From AP-15 sp963814805 (GTDB lineage: Bacteria > Pseudomonadota > Alphaproteobacteria > ATCC43930 > CGMCC-115725): DNA of 64,000 bases. Below, piece after piece: positions 56,523-64,000 of this stretch (within the stretch, counting starts at the first letter, position 1; every line of letters starts with the position of its first letter). A program made the translations under genes and the position numbers. The stretch lies in NCBI GenBank assembly GCA_963814805.1, contig CAWFER010000014.1:50583-114582 (forward strand), written 5' to 3'. The notes under the pieces were generated by a model. That model worked only from the letters and a program-made list of their open reading frames with translations, searched no databases and was not told the DNA's origin.

Positions 56523-57558
56523 AAGGCTTATGCCGTTATTTCCGGGAGACCAACATTTGGTAGGTGAAGGGGGTGTGGCCGGCGGCGATGGCGAGTAGCG
56601 AACGGAAGGCGGCGTGCCGGGTTTGGCGGCGGTTAAATCGGAAGACGAATTCGTCGAGGTAGGATTGGAGATGGCGGCGACGCAGGCCGTGATAGACGCC
56701 CAAAGCCCAGACCTTGAGGTTGGAGAAGATGCGGTGCACCCAAGGCAGGACGACATGGGCGGCCATCTTGCCGATGACGTGAGGATCGTGGCCGACGCCG
56801 GGCGCGCCGGGATAGGCGGACCATCCGTCGGTCCTGGCGGTGGTTCCCGGGGCGAGGTTGTCGGCGATAAAGGGATGCAGGCTGGCGGCCGAGTAGTCGG
56901 GCACCTCGGCGAGCCGGACGCGGCCCGGACCGGCGCCGCCATCCTCGACCTCGACGGCGCCGACGACCAGCATCTTGCCCTGGTGGCTGCGTCCGCCGCC
57001 GCCGGTCACAGGATCGTTCTTGCTGCGGCAGGCGATCTCGTCTCATCGACCTCGACCAGACCGGCGAGCGGGCTGCGGTCAGGCGCCACCATGCTGCGGC
57101 GCAGCTTGGCGCAGATCAGCCAGGCCGTCTTGTAGGAGCCGAGGGCGAGCTGACGTTGCAGTTGCCAGGCCGAGATGCCGTTGGAGTGGGTGGCCATCAG
57201 ATAGGCCGCCCAGAACCAGATGGTCAGCGACAGTTTGGAGTGGTGCATGATGGTGCCGGCGGTCACCGAGGTCTGCTTGCCGCAGGCGGCGCATTCCCAG
57301 GTCCACGGCTTGGTCTGCAGTTCCCAGGCCTTGGCCTTGCCGCAGGCGCGACAGACGAAGCCCTCGGGCCAGCGTGCCGCGAACAGGTATCTGACGCAGG
57401 CGGCCTGATCCGGGAAGCGCTGCTGGAACTCCATCAGGGAGCGGGGAAAATCGGTCATGCCGGCCTCGCGAGAGCAGATGTTCGATGTTTGTTCCTAACA
57501 CCGATCCGCCCGCTCCACCACAACTAATTGATCCACCGGACGCAGAGGGATAAGCCTT
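56523..57558 (-). mobile_element. IS1595-family insertion sequence, copy 2 (in emrB)
   Basis: A 1036-bp element with the same ends as copy 1 but in the opposite orientation. The exact 8-bp target duplication TGCCAGAA lies at 56515-56522 and 57559-57566. It interrupts emrB after GLLA. Very few differences from copy 1 were seen (two substitutions near the Phe-Gln/Arg-Phe codons and an indel next to VEVDE), which implies recent movement. Confidence 0.94.
56536..57458 (-). pseudogene. IS1595/ISXO2-type transposase, frame-split (copy 2)
   Basis: Same protein as in copy 1, with zinc ribbon and DDE domain. Here the frame breaks at the same site, after VEVDE, but with one base missing (GAGACGAG instead of GAGACCGAG). 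Copy 1 has one extra base at that place. The second part (ending at 56536) is otherwise intact: TARTDGWSAYP and HRIFSNLKVWALGVY. The EFVFRFNRR segment differs from copy 1 (EFVFQFNRR). Confidence 0.9.
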
Positions 57559-58112
57559 TGCCAGAAGACCGACCGGCACGTTGATAAAAAAGATCCAGCG
57601 CCACGAGTAGGAGTCGGTTATCCAGCCGCCCAAGGTTGGGCCGACGATCGGCGCAATCAAGGCGGCGAAGCCAAACAGCGTCATCGCTGCGCCCTGCCTT
57701 TCCCGCGGAAAGGCATCAAGCAATATGCCCTGACTGCTTGGCTGTAGACCGCCGCCCGCCAGCCCCTGGATCACGCGGAACAGGATCAGCTGGCCGAGAC
57801 TGCCGGCCATGCCGCACAGCCCGGAAGCAAGGGTAAATACCGCGATCGACGCCAGAAAGTAGTTGCGGCGGCCGAGATGCGCGCTGAGCCATCCGGTAAT
57901 CGGCAGGATGACGGCGTTGGCGGCGAGATAACTGGTGATAACCCACTCGCCGTCATCGACCGTCGCCGACAATCCGCCGGCGATATAGCGCAACGCGACC
58001 AGCGCAATCGTGGTGTCGAGCACCTCCATGAAGGTCGGCACCACGACGATTGCGGCGACCAGCCAGGGGTTGCCTGCCGCAGCGGATCTCCCGGGCGAAA
58101 GCGCCGCGACCG

Positions 58113-59651
58113 TCATTTATCGGCGCCGCGCGAATCCCCGGGCGAGGCGAGGGTAGGCGTCTGAGGCAGTACGGTTTGCAGAAACTTCCCGGCGTCGGGC
58201 CCGGTGGGCCGCTTGTTGATGTATACGTAGGGGACAACGGAGGTGCCGGTGAACAGGGTGTCCTTGTCGGGGTTATATCCTTCGAGATCGATCCGCACCG
58301 GCAGCCGCTGGACCACTTTGACGAAGTTGCCGGTCGCATTCTCCGCCGGCAACAACGCCAGCGTCGATCCGGTCCCCATCGTAAAGCCGGAGACCCGGCC
58401 CTTGAACACGCGCCGGCCACCATACATGTCGACATACAGATCGACCGGCTGGCCGATGCGTATGTAGCGCAGCTCCGTCTCCTTGAAATTGGCGTCGACC
58501 CAGATCTCGCGCAGCGAGCGGATCGCCATCAAATTCTGACCGACTTGAACGTAATCTCCCGGATTGACGTTGCGGCGGGTGACGACGCCGTCGATCTTGG
58601 CGACGATATCGCAATAACGAAGATTTAGTTCAGCCTGGGCGAGCTCCCGTTTGGCGAATTCGAGCTTGGCCTCGGCCTGCTTGACAGCCGGAGCCTCGGC
58701 CTCGAGCCGGGCAAATGTACGGTCGATGTCGCCCTGTTTGGCAAACGCCTCGACCATCTGCTTTGGGGTCTGGTCGTAGGATTCGGTCACACCGAGCCGA
58801 GCCGCGCTCTCGATCAGATTCGCCTGCGCCACGAGGACGGAAGAAAAGGTCTGATCGAGATCCGACGGGACTTGGTCAAGATCTTTGCCGCCATCGGGTT
58901 GCGCCGGCAGTCCCAAAGAGGCTCGAACCTGGTAAACTTCGGCCAGCGACTCGGTGACTTGCGCGCTGGCGGTCGATAAGGCTCTTTGCGCCCGATCGAA
59001 CTCCTGGCGGCTCTCGGCCGGGGTCCCCAGCAACCGCTGCGCCCGATAGAAATCGGCTTGCGCAAGCGTCAAGTCGGCCCTGCTTTTGTCGAGAGCGGCT
59101 GCCCGAGCCCGCAACAGCGCGATTTTGTTGTCGACATCCTGGACGGCGTTCTGCAATTCCCAGTGCCGCGCCCGTGCCTGTGCCTCGATATCTCGCACCG
59201 TGGCTTTAGCCGCGCGCAGGTTCGCGGCTGCGGTATCGACCGCCGCTCGTTTCACCGCAACCGCGTCCTCAAACGGCTCCTTGTCGAGTTCGGCGAGAAG
59301 CTCGCCTTTGTGTACACGGTTGTTGTCGTCCACCAGGACCCGGGTGATCTGGCCGGCGACCCGGGGCGCGACGAAGGTCACATGGCCGTTGACGTAGGCG
59401 TCGTCCGTCGAAACGGTGTTGAGAGATAGGCGAATCCAGGGGACGCCGAATATGACCAGAGCCGCCAGAACAAGGGCGCCGAGCGCGCCAATCAGCAGCC
59501 GTCGCCGCCGCGAGCGCCGCTGATCCGGCGGCGGGCTCACCGATTGTCGCGCCTCGGGCTCGCCCGACGCCCTTGCACTTTCGGGGGGCGCGTCGAGCGG
59601 ATTGGATTCGCCCCGGCTCGCTCCCGTCTTCTCGGTTATCTCGACGGGCAT
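58113..59651 (-). CDS. emrA: EmrA-type membrane fusion protein (HlyD family)
   Basis: A 512-residue periplasmic adaptor for the MFS exporter. A long Pro/Arg-rich cytoplasmic N-terminus is followed by one membrane segment (LLIGALGALVLAALVIFGVPW), a lipoyl/barrel-sandwich region (YVNGHVTFVAPRVAGQITRV, KGELLAELDKEPF), a coiled coil and a beta-barrel (CDIVAKIDGVVTRRNVNPGD, IWVDANFKETELRYIRIGQP). The stop overlaps emrB's ATG (ATGA). Because emrB is disrupted, this adaptor may now lack its partner. Confidence 0.9.
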   Translation of the reverse strand: MPVEITEKTGASRGESNPLDAPPESARASGEPEARQSVSPPPDQRRSRRRRLLIGALGALVLAALVIFGVPWIRLSLNTVSTDDAYVNGHVTFVAPRVAGQITRVLVDDNNRVHKGELLAELDKEPFEDAVAVKRAAVDTAAANLRAAKATVRDIEAQARARHWELQNAVQDVDNKIALLRARAAALDKSRADLTLAQADFYRAQRLLGTPAESRQEFDRAQRALSTASAQVTESLAEVYQVRASLGLPAQPDGGKDLDQVPSDLDQTFSSVLVAQANLIESAARLGVTESYDQTPKQMVEAFAKQGDIDRTFARLEAEAPAVKQAEAKLEFAKRELAQAELNLRYCDIVAKIDGVVTRRNVNPGDYVQVGQNLMAIRSLREIWVDANFKETELRYIRIGQPVDLYVDMYGGRRVFKGRVSGFTMGTGSTLALLPAENATGNFVKVVQRLPVRIDLEGYNPDKDTLFTGTSVVPYVYINKRPTGPDAGKFLQTVLPQTPTLASPGDSRGADK

Positions 59652-59904
59652 GGCCTCCGCTACCGTATTGAGCCGCCGTCCCCGATCTCGGGCGTGTTCA
59701 AGCCCGATAATATCCCTTCAGACGCCGTCGGCAATTGGCCTCCTCGGCGCTCAAGCCGTCCACCGCGGCGGCGCAGGCGAGCTAAAGACGGCGGGGCCAA
59801 GGTCCCAGCCCGCATCGCCGTAGCAAAGGAACTCGGCGCGAACCGATTTTGGGCTCGATGCCCTGGGGCGGGTCCTCTGCCACCGCCGCCCCGTCCGGCC
59901 GGGA
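59652..59904. promoter_or_regulatory. upstream region of emrA-emrB
   Basis: This is the start-proximal gap before the reverse-strand emrA gene. It should carry the emrAB promoter, but no clear boxes or operator were seen, and no regulator gene is adjacent. Confidence 0.3.
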
Positions 59905-59998
59905 GGCCTCGTGCATCGTCGCGATCGCGGCGTCCAATCCGTCTCGATCCGCGATGCCGAGCGACTGGCCGAGGTCGGGATCGAGCCGTCAGTCCACC
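59905..59998 (+). pseudogene. IS3-family transposase (OrfB) relic
   Basis: The frame reads LVHRRDRGVQSVSIRDAERL then AEVGIEPSV, which matches the catalytic-core segment H-x-D-R-G-x-Q-Y-x-S-x-R-x-x-x-x-L-x-x-x-G-I-x-x-S of IS3-group transposases, with the second DDE Asp preserved. Nothing before or after can be joined to it, and there are no ends, so it is a remnant. Confidence 0.6.
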
Positions 59999-60068
59999 CG
60001 TCGCTCACCCCCGATTTTCCACCGCTGCCGCGGATGCCAACCGGGTGCGGCCTCGGTCTATATGCGGC

Positions 60069-60602
60069 TCAGCTCCCGGGCCGCCATTCGAGGAGAATGT
60101 AGGGCGGCTCGTCCGCCAACGCCGTGAATCCCAGTCTGCGGTAGAGCCGCTGCGCGGCCCAGTTGTAAGAAAATGACCGGAGTCGCGCCGGCAGACCCAG
60201 GCGTTTGGGCTCTTCCAATGTCGCGGCGAGCACGGTCGTGCCGATGCCGATCCCTTGCGCTTGCGGCAGCAGCGCGAAGTCGATGTAGTAGACGCAGTCG
60301 TGCTGGACTTCGCTGACGATGCGCCCGACCGGCCAACGATCAAGTTCAACGATCTCATATCGGGCGTTGGGAAAATTCCGCCGGTAGGTCTCGTTCATCG
60401 AGCGGAACTGCACCTGAAGCAAAAATTCCTTGTGGTGCTGCGCCAACGGCATCAGCGCCATTTCGGCGGCCCGGTTGCTGGCAAACAGCAGGTACAGAAA
60501 GGCCTCTTCCGAAGGGCCGCCGGCCGCCGGCCGCAACCCAACGGCGCCATGGATGGTGGAGATTTTCAGATCGGCCCGCTGCACCGGCGCCCGCCGAGAC
60601 AT
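60069..60602 (-). CDS. GNAT family N-acetyltransferase
   Basis: A 177-residue GNAT protein. It has ALMPLAQHHKEFLLQVQFRS, YEIVELDRWPVGRIVSEVQH, the acetyl-CoA loop LLPQAQGIGIGTTVLAATLE (Q/R-G-x-G-I-G-T) and SYNWAAQRLYRRLGF. Substrate unknown. Such GNATs often lie beside phage-tail-collar (microcystin-dependent-protein-like) genes, as here, so a link to that cluster is likely. Confidence 0.83.
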   Translation of the reverse strand: MSRRAPVQRADLKISTIHGAVGLRPAAGGPSEEAFLYLLFASNRAAEMALMPLAQHHKEFLLQVQFRSMNETYRRNFPNARYEIVELDRWPVGRIVSEVQHDCVYYIDFALLPQAQGIGIGTTVLAATLEEPKRLGLPARLRSFSYNWAAQRLYRRLGFTALADEPPYILLEWRPGS

Positions 60603-60712
60603 CCGACCGGCGACGCGGTTTGCGACAAAGGCGCGTCGCCGGCAATATGCCCAGACCGGTTTGCCGCCGAGCGTGATCCGCGTTCGGCGCGCCGGAACCG
60701 CGAGAACGCCCG

Positions 60713-61012
60713 ATGAAAACGATCGACCAACTCACCGCCGAGGATTTCGCGCCCTATATCGGCAAGGCGTGCCGTTCCGCCGGGGTCGATCTCGAGCTGA
60801 ATCTGGCGGCCATTGATCGGCCCGAGCAACCCGGCTGGGAAGCAGTCTCCCGCAAACCGTTCGCCTTGATCCTGCGCGGTCCGCGCGACCCAATTCTGGC
60901 TGAGGGTTCCCACCGGCTTGCGATCGAGAATGGACCTACCCTGGTGCTTTACGTCATCCCGATCTTCACCCCCTCGCGTGACCATCAGGATTATCAAATC
61001 ATCTTCAATTGA
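60713..61012 (+). CDS. DUF6916-like protein
   Basis: A 99-residue protein: MKTIDQLTAEDFAPYIGKAC, then ELNLAAIDRPEQPGWEAVSR, then FALILRGPRDPILAEGSHRL and a final VIPIFTPSRDHQDYQIIFN. The order of blocks (L-x-L-x-x-V near the start, PF-x-L-x-F-R-G-P, LFLVP near the end) fits the small DUF6916-type proteins encoded next to tail-collar genes. It is convergent with the first collar gene, with 10 bp between them. Function unknown. Confidence 0.7.
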   Translation: MKTIDQLTAEDFAPYIGKACRSAGVDLELNLAAIDRPEQPGWEAVSRKPFALILRGPRDPILAEGSHRLAIENGPTLVLYVIPIFTPSRDHQDYQIIFN

Positions 61013-61022
61013 GGCGTCGGCG

Positions 61023-61571
61023 TCAGTTGCGTGACGGAAAGACGCCTTGCAACGCAATGCAATAGTTGATCGTCAGAAACGGCATCCGGTTTTCGTGCGG
61101 CGCATTGCCGCCCGCCGGGCCGACTGCATTTGTCCCCATCGCAGCGCTTGGCGCGGCGCTGCTGTAGATGTTTTCGATGGGGTTGTTGGTCTCGATTCCA
61201 TAGCCGCTGCCCATAAGCACAGTCCCGCTCGGCAGGTTGGCGCCGTTCGACTGACCATTGCTGACGGCATTCAGGGTGTGTGCGTGGCTCGGCGCCTCGG
61301 CGCTCACCAGCTGATGAGTTTCCTGGCCTCCAGCCTGCCCTAGACTATAGGGCGACAGTCCCGGGCCTTGGCCGAAGCCAACGGGGATCCGGCCGCGCAA
61401 ATCGGGCAGATTGAACGTGGTCGCGCCGTTGCCGCCATAAGTCGTGCCGAGCAGGGAAAACAATGCCTGGTTTTGGGCGATCGGTAGGGTCTGGCCGGCG
61501 CACAGCGCCCAACCCTGCGGAGCAAAGTTGAAGCCGAACGCTTCGATCATCGAGAGAAAGGGTTCGGCCAT
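61023..61571 (-). CDS. phage tail-collar domain protein (MdpB-like), copy 3 of operon
   Basis: A 182-residue protein with the tail-collar fold: MAEPFLSMIEAFGFNFAPQG, WALCAGQTLPIAQNQALFSL, LGTTYGGNGATTFNLPDLRG, then a variable Ser/Asn/Gly region and NAPHENRMPFLTINYCIALQ, ending GVFPSRN. Such proteins are released or displayed outside the cell and relate to microcystin-dependent protein; the role is not established. It is the last gene of a PEP-CTERM-collar operon. Confidence 0.85.
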   Translation of the reverse strand: MAEPFLSMIEAFGFNFAPQGWALCAGQTLPIAQNQALFSLLGTTYGGNGATTFNLPDLRGRIPVGFGQGPGLSPYSLGQAGGQETHQLVSAEAPSHAHTLNAVSNGQSNGANLPSGTVLMGSGYGIETNNPIENIYSSAAPSAAMGTNAVGPAGGNAPHENRMPFLTINYCIALQGVFPSRN

Positions 61572-61630
61572 TTTTCATCGCTCCTTGAATCGCCGGGTGG
61601 GACGCGGTTTTTTGCCGGCGCGCGGTCGGC

Positions 61631-62173
61631 CTAGCTGCGTGACGGAAAAATGCCCTGCAAGGCAATGCAAAAGTTCAAGGCGAGGTAGGGCTGGAGGTTG
61701 TTGTGCGGCTGACTGCCGCCTGGAGCGGAAGTCAATGCGCCCGGGGCCAAGCTCGTCGCGGCGCCGGATGCGCTGTAGAGGGCGAGGTTGACCGTGCCGC
61801 CCCTGCCTGCGCTCTGCCCTGCGGCCTCGATCAGCCCAGTCGGAGCATTCCCGGTAGCGGCGCCGGCGGCGGCCGACAGCACGTGCGAATGGGTCGGATA
61901 GGTCGACGCGCTGATCGGAACGGTCTCCTCGCCGCCGACATCGCCGAGCGCATAATCGGACAGGCCCGCGCCTTGGCCAAAGCCGATCGGTGCGCGGCTG
62001 CGCAAATCCGGCAACGCGAAGGTGTTTACGCCATTGCCGCCATAGGTGGTGCCCAGCAGCGAGAACAGCGCGGTATTTTGACTGATCGGAAGAAGTTGAC
62101 CCTGGCAGAACGCCCAGCCGAGCGGCGCGAAATTGCAGCCGAGCAGGCTGATCTGTCCGAGAAAGGGGTCCAT
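61631..62173 (-). CDS. phage tail-collar domain protein, copy 2 of operon
   Basis: A 180-residue paralogue: MDPFLGQISLLGCNFAPLGW, AFCQGQLLPISQNTALFSLL, GTTYGGNGVNTFALPDLRSR and QPHNNLQPYLALNFCIALQG, ending IFPSRS. The middle third is the most variable part among the three copies (Ala/Gly-rich here). The 59-bp gap to copy 3 and 41-bp gap to copy 1 suggest one transcript. Confidence 0.85.
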   Translation of the reverse strand: MDPFLGQISLLGCNFAPLGWAFCQGQLLPISQNTALFSLLGTTYGGNGVNTFALPDLRSRAPIGFGQGAGLSDYALGDVGGEETVPISASTYPTHSHVLSAAAGAATGNAPTGLIEAAGQSAGRGGTVNLALYSASGAATSLAPGALTSAPGGSQPHNNLQPYLALNFCIALQGIFPSRS

Positions 62174-62214
62174 TCATTGTGCTCCCGATTAATGACCGAC
62201 AGCAGTCGAACGGG

Positions 62215-62733
62215 TCAGCTGCGCGAAGGAAAGATGCCGGTCAGCGCGACGATGTAATTCAAGGCCAGGTAGGGTTGACGGTTCTCGTGCGGGTTGCTCG
62301 ACCCGAACGCGCCGATCGATCCGGGTGCGAGCGCCGTCGGCGTGCTCGATCCATAGATCCTGACGTCGGCTGCCGGCGTACCGAGGACCGACGTCGACCC
62401 CGGATTTGGGGTGGTGACGTTGGCCCCCGCCATCAACGTGTGGGAGTGCGTCGGCGCCTGAGGCACGCTCAAGGTCACCGCTTCGCTGCCCCCGGTCTGC
62501 CCCTGATTGTACGGCGACAGACCGAGCCCTTGGCCTTGACCGACCGCGACACGGCTGCGCAAATCGGGAAGGTTGAATGTCTGCTGGCCATCGCCGCCAA
62601 AAAATGTCCCGAGCAGCGCGAACAGCGCCGTGTTCTGGGAGATCGTCAAGGTCTGCCCCTGGCAGAGCGCCCATCCCACCGGCGCAAAATTGAACCCGAC
62701 GAGCCTGATGGTCCCCAGAAAAGCGGTGCTCAT
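62215..62733 (-). CDS. phage tail-collar domain protein, copy 1 of operon
   Basis: A 172-residue paralogue: MSTAFLGTIRLVGFNFAPVG, WALCQGQTLTISQNTALFAL, LGTFFGGDGQQTFNLPDLRS, GSEAVTLSVPQAPTHSHTLM and HENRQPYLALNYIVALTG, ending IFPSRS. ATG 62733 overlaps the stop of the PEP-CTERM gene (ATGA), so the two are translationally coupled. Confidence 0.86.
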   Translation of the reverse strand: MSTAFLGTIRLVGFNFAPVGWALCQGQTLTISQNTALFALLGTFFGGDGQQTFNLPDLRSRVAVGQGQGLGLSPYNQGQTGGSEAVTLSVPQAPTHSHTLMAGANVTTPNPGSTSVLGTPAADVRIYGSSTPTALAPGSIGAFGSSNPHENRQPYLALNYIVALTGIFPSRS

Positions 62734-63403
62734 GAGCAAGCCTTCCTCGGTCGGGGCAGGACGGAGGCCCACCCGCGCCGCGTACGGATTCCCGCCACCC
62801 AGATCCCGCCGAGCCCCACCGCCAACAGCGCCAGGCTCGCGGGTTCTGGCACCGGGGTGGTCGTTACCGGTTGAAAGGACAGATCGAGGATCAAACCGTC
62901 CCCCGTTTTTGGCGCATCACCGGTGACGTCGACGAGAATGTCGGTCGGCGACAACAATTGTAGGCCATCGTGCGGCGCCGTCGTGTTCGGCAGAAAATCG
63001 GCGGCGCTGGCGGGGTCGACGCTGACCCCGGTAATGTTGACGCCGGAAGAGAACAGGAACTCGAAACCGGTGAAGCTGTCGGAACAGGGCAAACGGTGGA
63101 ACAAAACGGCATGCCCGAGGGGGCAAGGCTGGTAATCGCGATCTGCGTGTCGCCGACTTGAATCGTCGACAGATCCGCCGCACCCTCGAGGAAGTCGACA
63201 CCCCCGGGGCCGATCGGGGCCGGGCCGACCACTGGTGGGCTGCCGAAATCTTCTATTTCTTGATCGCCTGCAACGTGCGCACCCAGGAAAAACAATGCGT
63301 CAACGGAATTCGGCGGGGTTGCGATCAAGCCGGCCTGCGCGGGCATGCCGGCTCCAAGCAACAGCAGGGCCGACGCTGTTGCGAGCAGTGTCGTGGGGCG
63401 CAT
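62730..63403 (-). CDS. PEP-CTERM sorting-domain protein, frame-split
   Basis: Exported protein of about 224 residues. The signal peptide is MRPTTLLATASALLLLGAGMPAQA. The middle shows two blocks (FFLGAHVAGDQEIEDFGSP and TGFEFLFSSGVNITGVSVD) in different frames, with the change near 63095. The C-terminus is PVPEPASLALLAVGLGGIWV then an Arg-rich tail, a PEP-CTERM signal. It is the first gene of an operon with three tail-collar genes, and its stop overlaps the next start. The fold of the mature part resembles other PEP-CTERM proteins with a choice-anchor type domain, which is uncertain. Confidence 0.78.
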
Positions 63404-63732
63404 CTTGGATCCTCCTGAGGTCGCGTCCGCCGCATTGCCAAACGTTTTCTACGTGATCTTGCGAAGATTAACCTCGAGATTGCCCGACACCCCGCCGAAG
63501 CGCCCCTTCGCATTATCATAACGTCGATCTGTCCGTCGATCTGTGTCGCACCGCAGATTTGCGGTTGGCGAGACCAGACTGAGCGAACAGGCGAACGCTG
63601 TTATCAGATCAACTTAATTGCAAATAGCCCGGAGATCGTCAAGCGCGCATCCGTGGCGGCCCACCAAGCCGGAACGATAGCCAAGGGCAGCCATGGAAGC
63701 GGCCTCCGCCAAAGCCGGCGCCGGCCGCGCAA
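63404..63732. other. upstream region of the PEP-CTERM/collar operon
   Basis: A 329-bp region with AT-rich stretches near 63440-63470 and 63600-63620, which may contain the reverse-strand promoter. No coding frame supported. The IS3 relic starts at its right edge. Confidence 0.4.
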
Positions 63733-63952
63733 GAACTCGCTGTCCGGCCGGCGGGTCGGACGCGAGCTCGACGCGATTATCGCCCGTCGTGGCAAGCCCG
63801 CCGGCTGTGTCTGCGACAATGGCGCCGAGCCGACCAGCATGGGGATCTTGCGCCGGTCGCAGGAGATCGGCCTCCGGCGGCGCTACATCGCGCCCGGCAA
63901 GCCGCAACAGAACGCGTTCGTCGAAAGCATCCGATCCGCGACGAAAAATTGA
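63733..63952 (+). pseudogene. IS3-family transposase (OrfB) C-terminal relic
   Basis: The frame reads NSLSGRRVGRELDAIIARRG then KPAGCVCDNGAEPTSMGILR then RRYIAPGKPQQNAFVESI, which is the catalytic core of IS3-group OrfB (DNG and E-x-x-N-A-F-V-E-S). The last part diverges and stops at 63952; the upstream part is not recognisable. A remnant, probably of the same or a related element as at 59905-59998. Confidence 0.8.
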
Positions 63953-64000
63953 CCGCCGATCATCGCGGGTTGGCCGGCGCGGCCCCAGCGATCCCGGCGC

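Larger units (their letters stand above)
55465..58116 (-). pseudogene. emrB: EmrB-type MFS efflux transporter, disrupted by IS1595 copy 2
   Basis: DHA2-family multidrug efflux transporter, cut in two by an IS. The N-terminal part (58116 to 57567) has ATG overlapping the emrA stop and segments such as TTIALVALRYIAGGLSATVD and ITGWLSAHLGRRNYFL (motif A) up to FFINVPVGLLA. The C-terminal part (56522 to 55465) resumes with FAGCYFLLREPDYLITQRLE and ends MKRSVAEKGAPHVVE. Removing the IS and one target copy (TGCCAGAA) restores one open frame of about 530 residues. The gene is most likely non-functional as assembled. Confidence 0.9.

Noticed and set aside
38967..57566. Composite transposon formed by the two IS1595 copies
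   Set aside because: The target duplications differ and each IS has its own pair, so the elements inserted independently.

Overview
The window is high-GC DNA from an alphaproteobacterium; the order Rhodospirillales or a relative is plausible, but no marker here fixes the genus. The evidence is the pyrE, def-fmt-truA and dapD-dapE gene sets, a PduO-type cobalamin adenosyltransferase next to a twin-transmembrane protein, a methylsuccinyl-CoA-dehydrogenase-like flavoenzyme, a Kps-type capsule locus and two PEP-CTERM proteins. Many conserved genes are split by small frame changes, in some cases two or more per gene (fmt, dapE, kpsE, kpsC). Their distribution points mainly to uncorrected indels in the assembly rather than real decay.

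1-4.6 kb: polysaccharide deacetylase, pyrE with a coupled small gene, def, fmt and truA. 4.8-8.7 kb: a membrane-anchored protein with a 12-residue repeat, then a reverse-strand dapD-dapE-membrane protein operon. 8.8-14.7 kb: capsule locus (GT4 glycosyltransferase, KpsT, KpsE, and divergent KpsC). 14.7-21.0 kb: a VOC protein, a DUF899/MarR divergent pair with a visible operator, a GNAT protein, and a carbohydrate ABC importer without its ATPase. 21.1-29.0 kb: acyl/amide catabolism (DUF35-thiolase pair, amidohydrolase, AbrB-VapC pair, tandem amidases, tandem NIPSNAP proteins, flavin-fold oxidase). 29.9-37.8 kb: PEP-CTERM protein, secreted G1 (glutamic) peptidase, cobalamin adenosyltransferase, a low-GC accessory patch with an HNH relic, Mcd-like acyl-CoA dehydrogenase, small envelope proteins and a DUF4743-Nudix protein.

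37.9-40.0 kb: tRNA-Ser(GCU), a TumE/TumA-type toxin-antitoxin pair and a complete IS1595-family element (copy 1). 40.0-48.4 kb: a catabolic gene set (two SDRs, VOC, 2-hydroxyacid dehydrogenase, GST, class II aldolase, PEP-mutase/isocitrate-lyase family, amidohydrolase). 48.6-55.0 kb: a SAM-cyclase-AAA-TPR regulator, an unrecognised small protein followed by a P-loop NTPase, a tyrosine-recombinase relic and an FMN 2-hydroxyacid oxidase. 55.0-59.7 kb: an antitoxin relic and an emrA-emrB efflux pair whose emrB is cut by IS1595 copy 2. 60.0-64.0 kb: GNAT, DUF6916-like protein, a PEP-CTERM gene in an apparent operon with three phage-tail-collar proteins, and IS3-family relics.

Both IS1595 copies keep perfect 8-bp target duplications with different sequences. 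They therefore moved independently, and the 16.5 kb between them is not a composite transposon.
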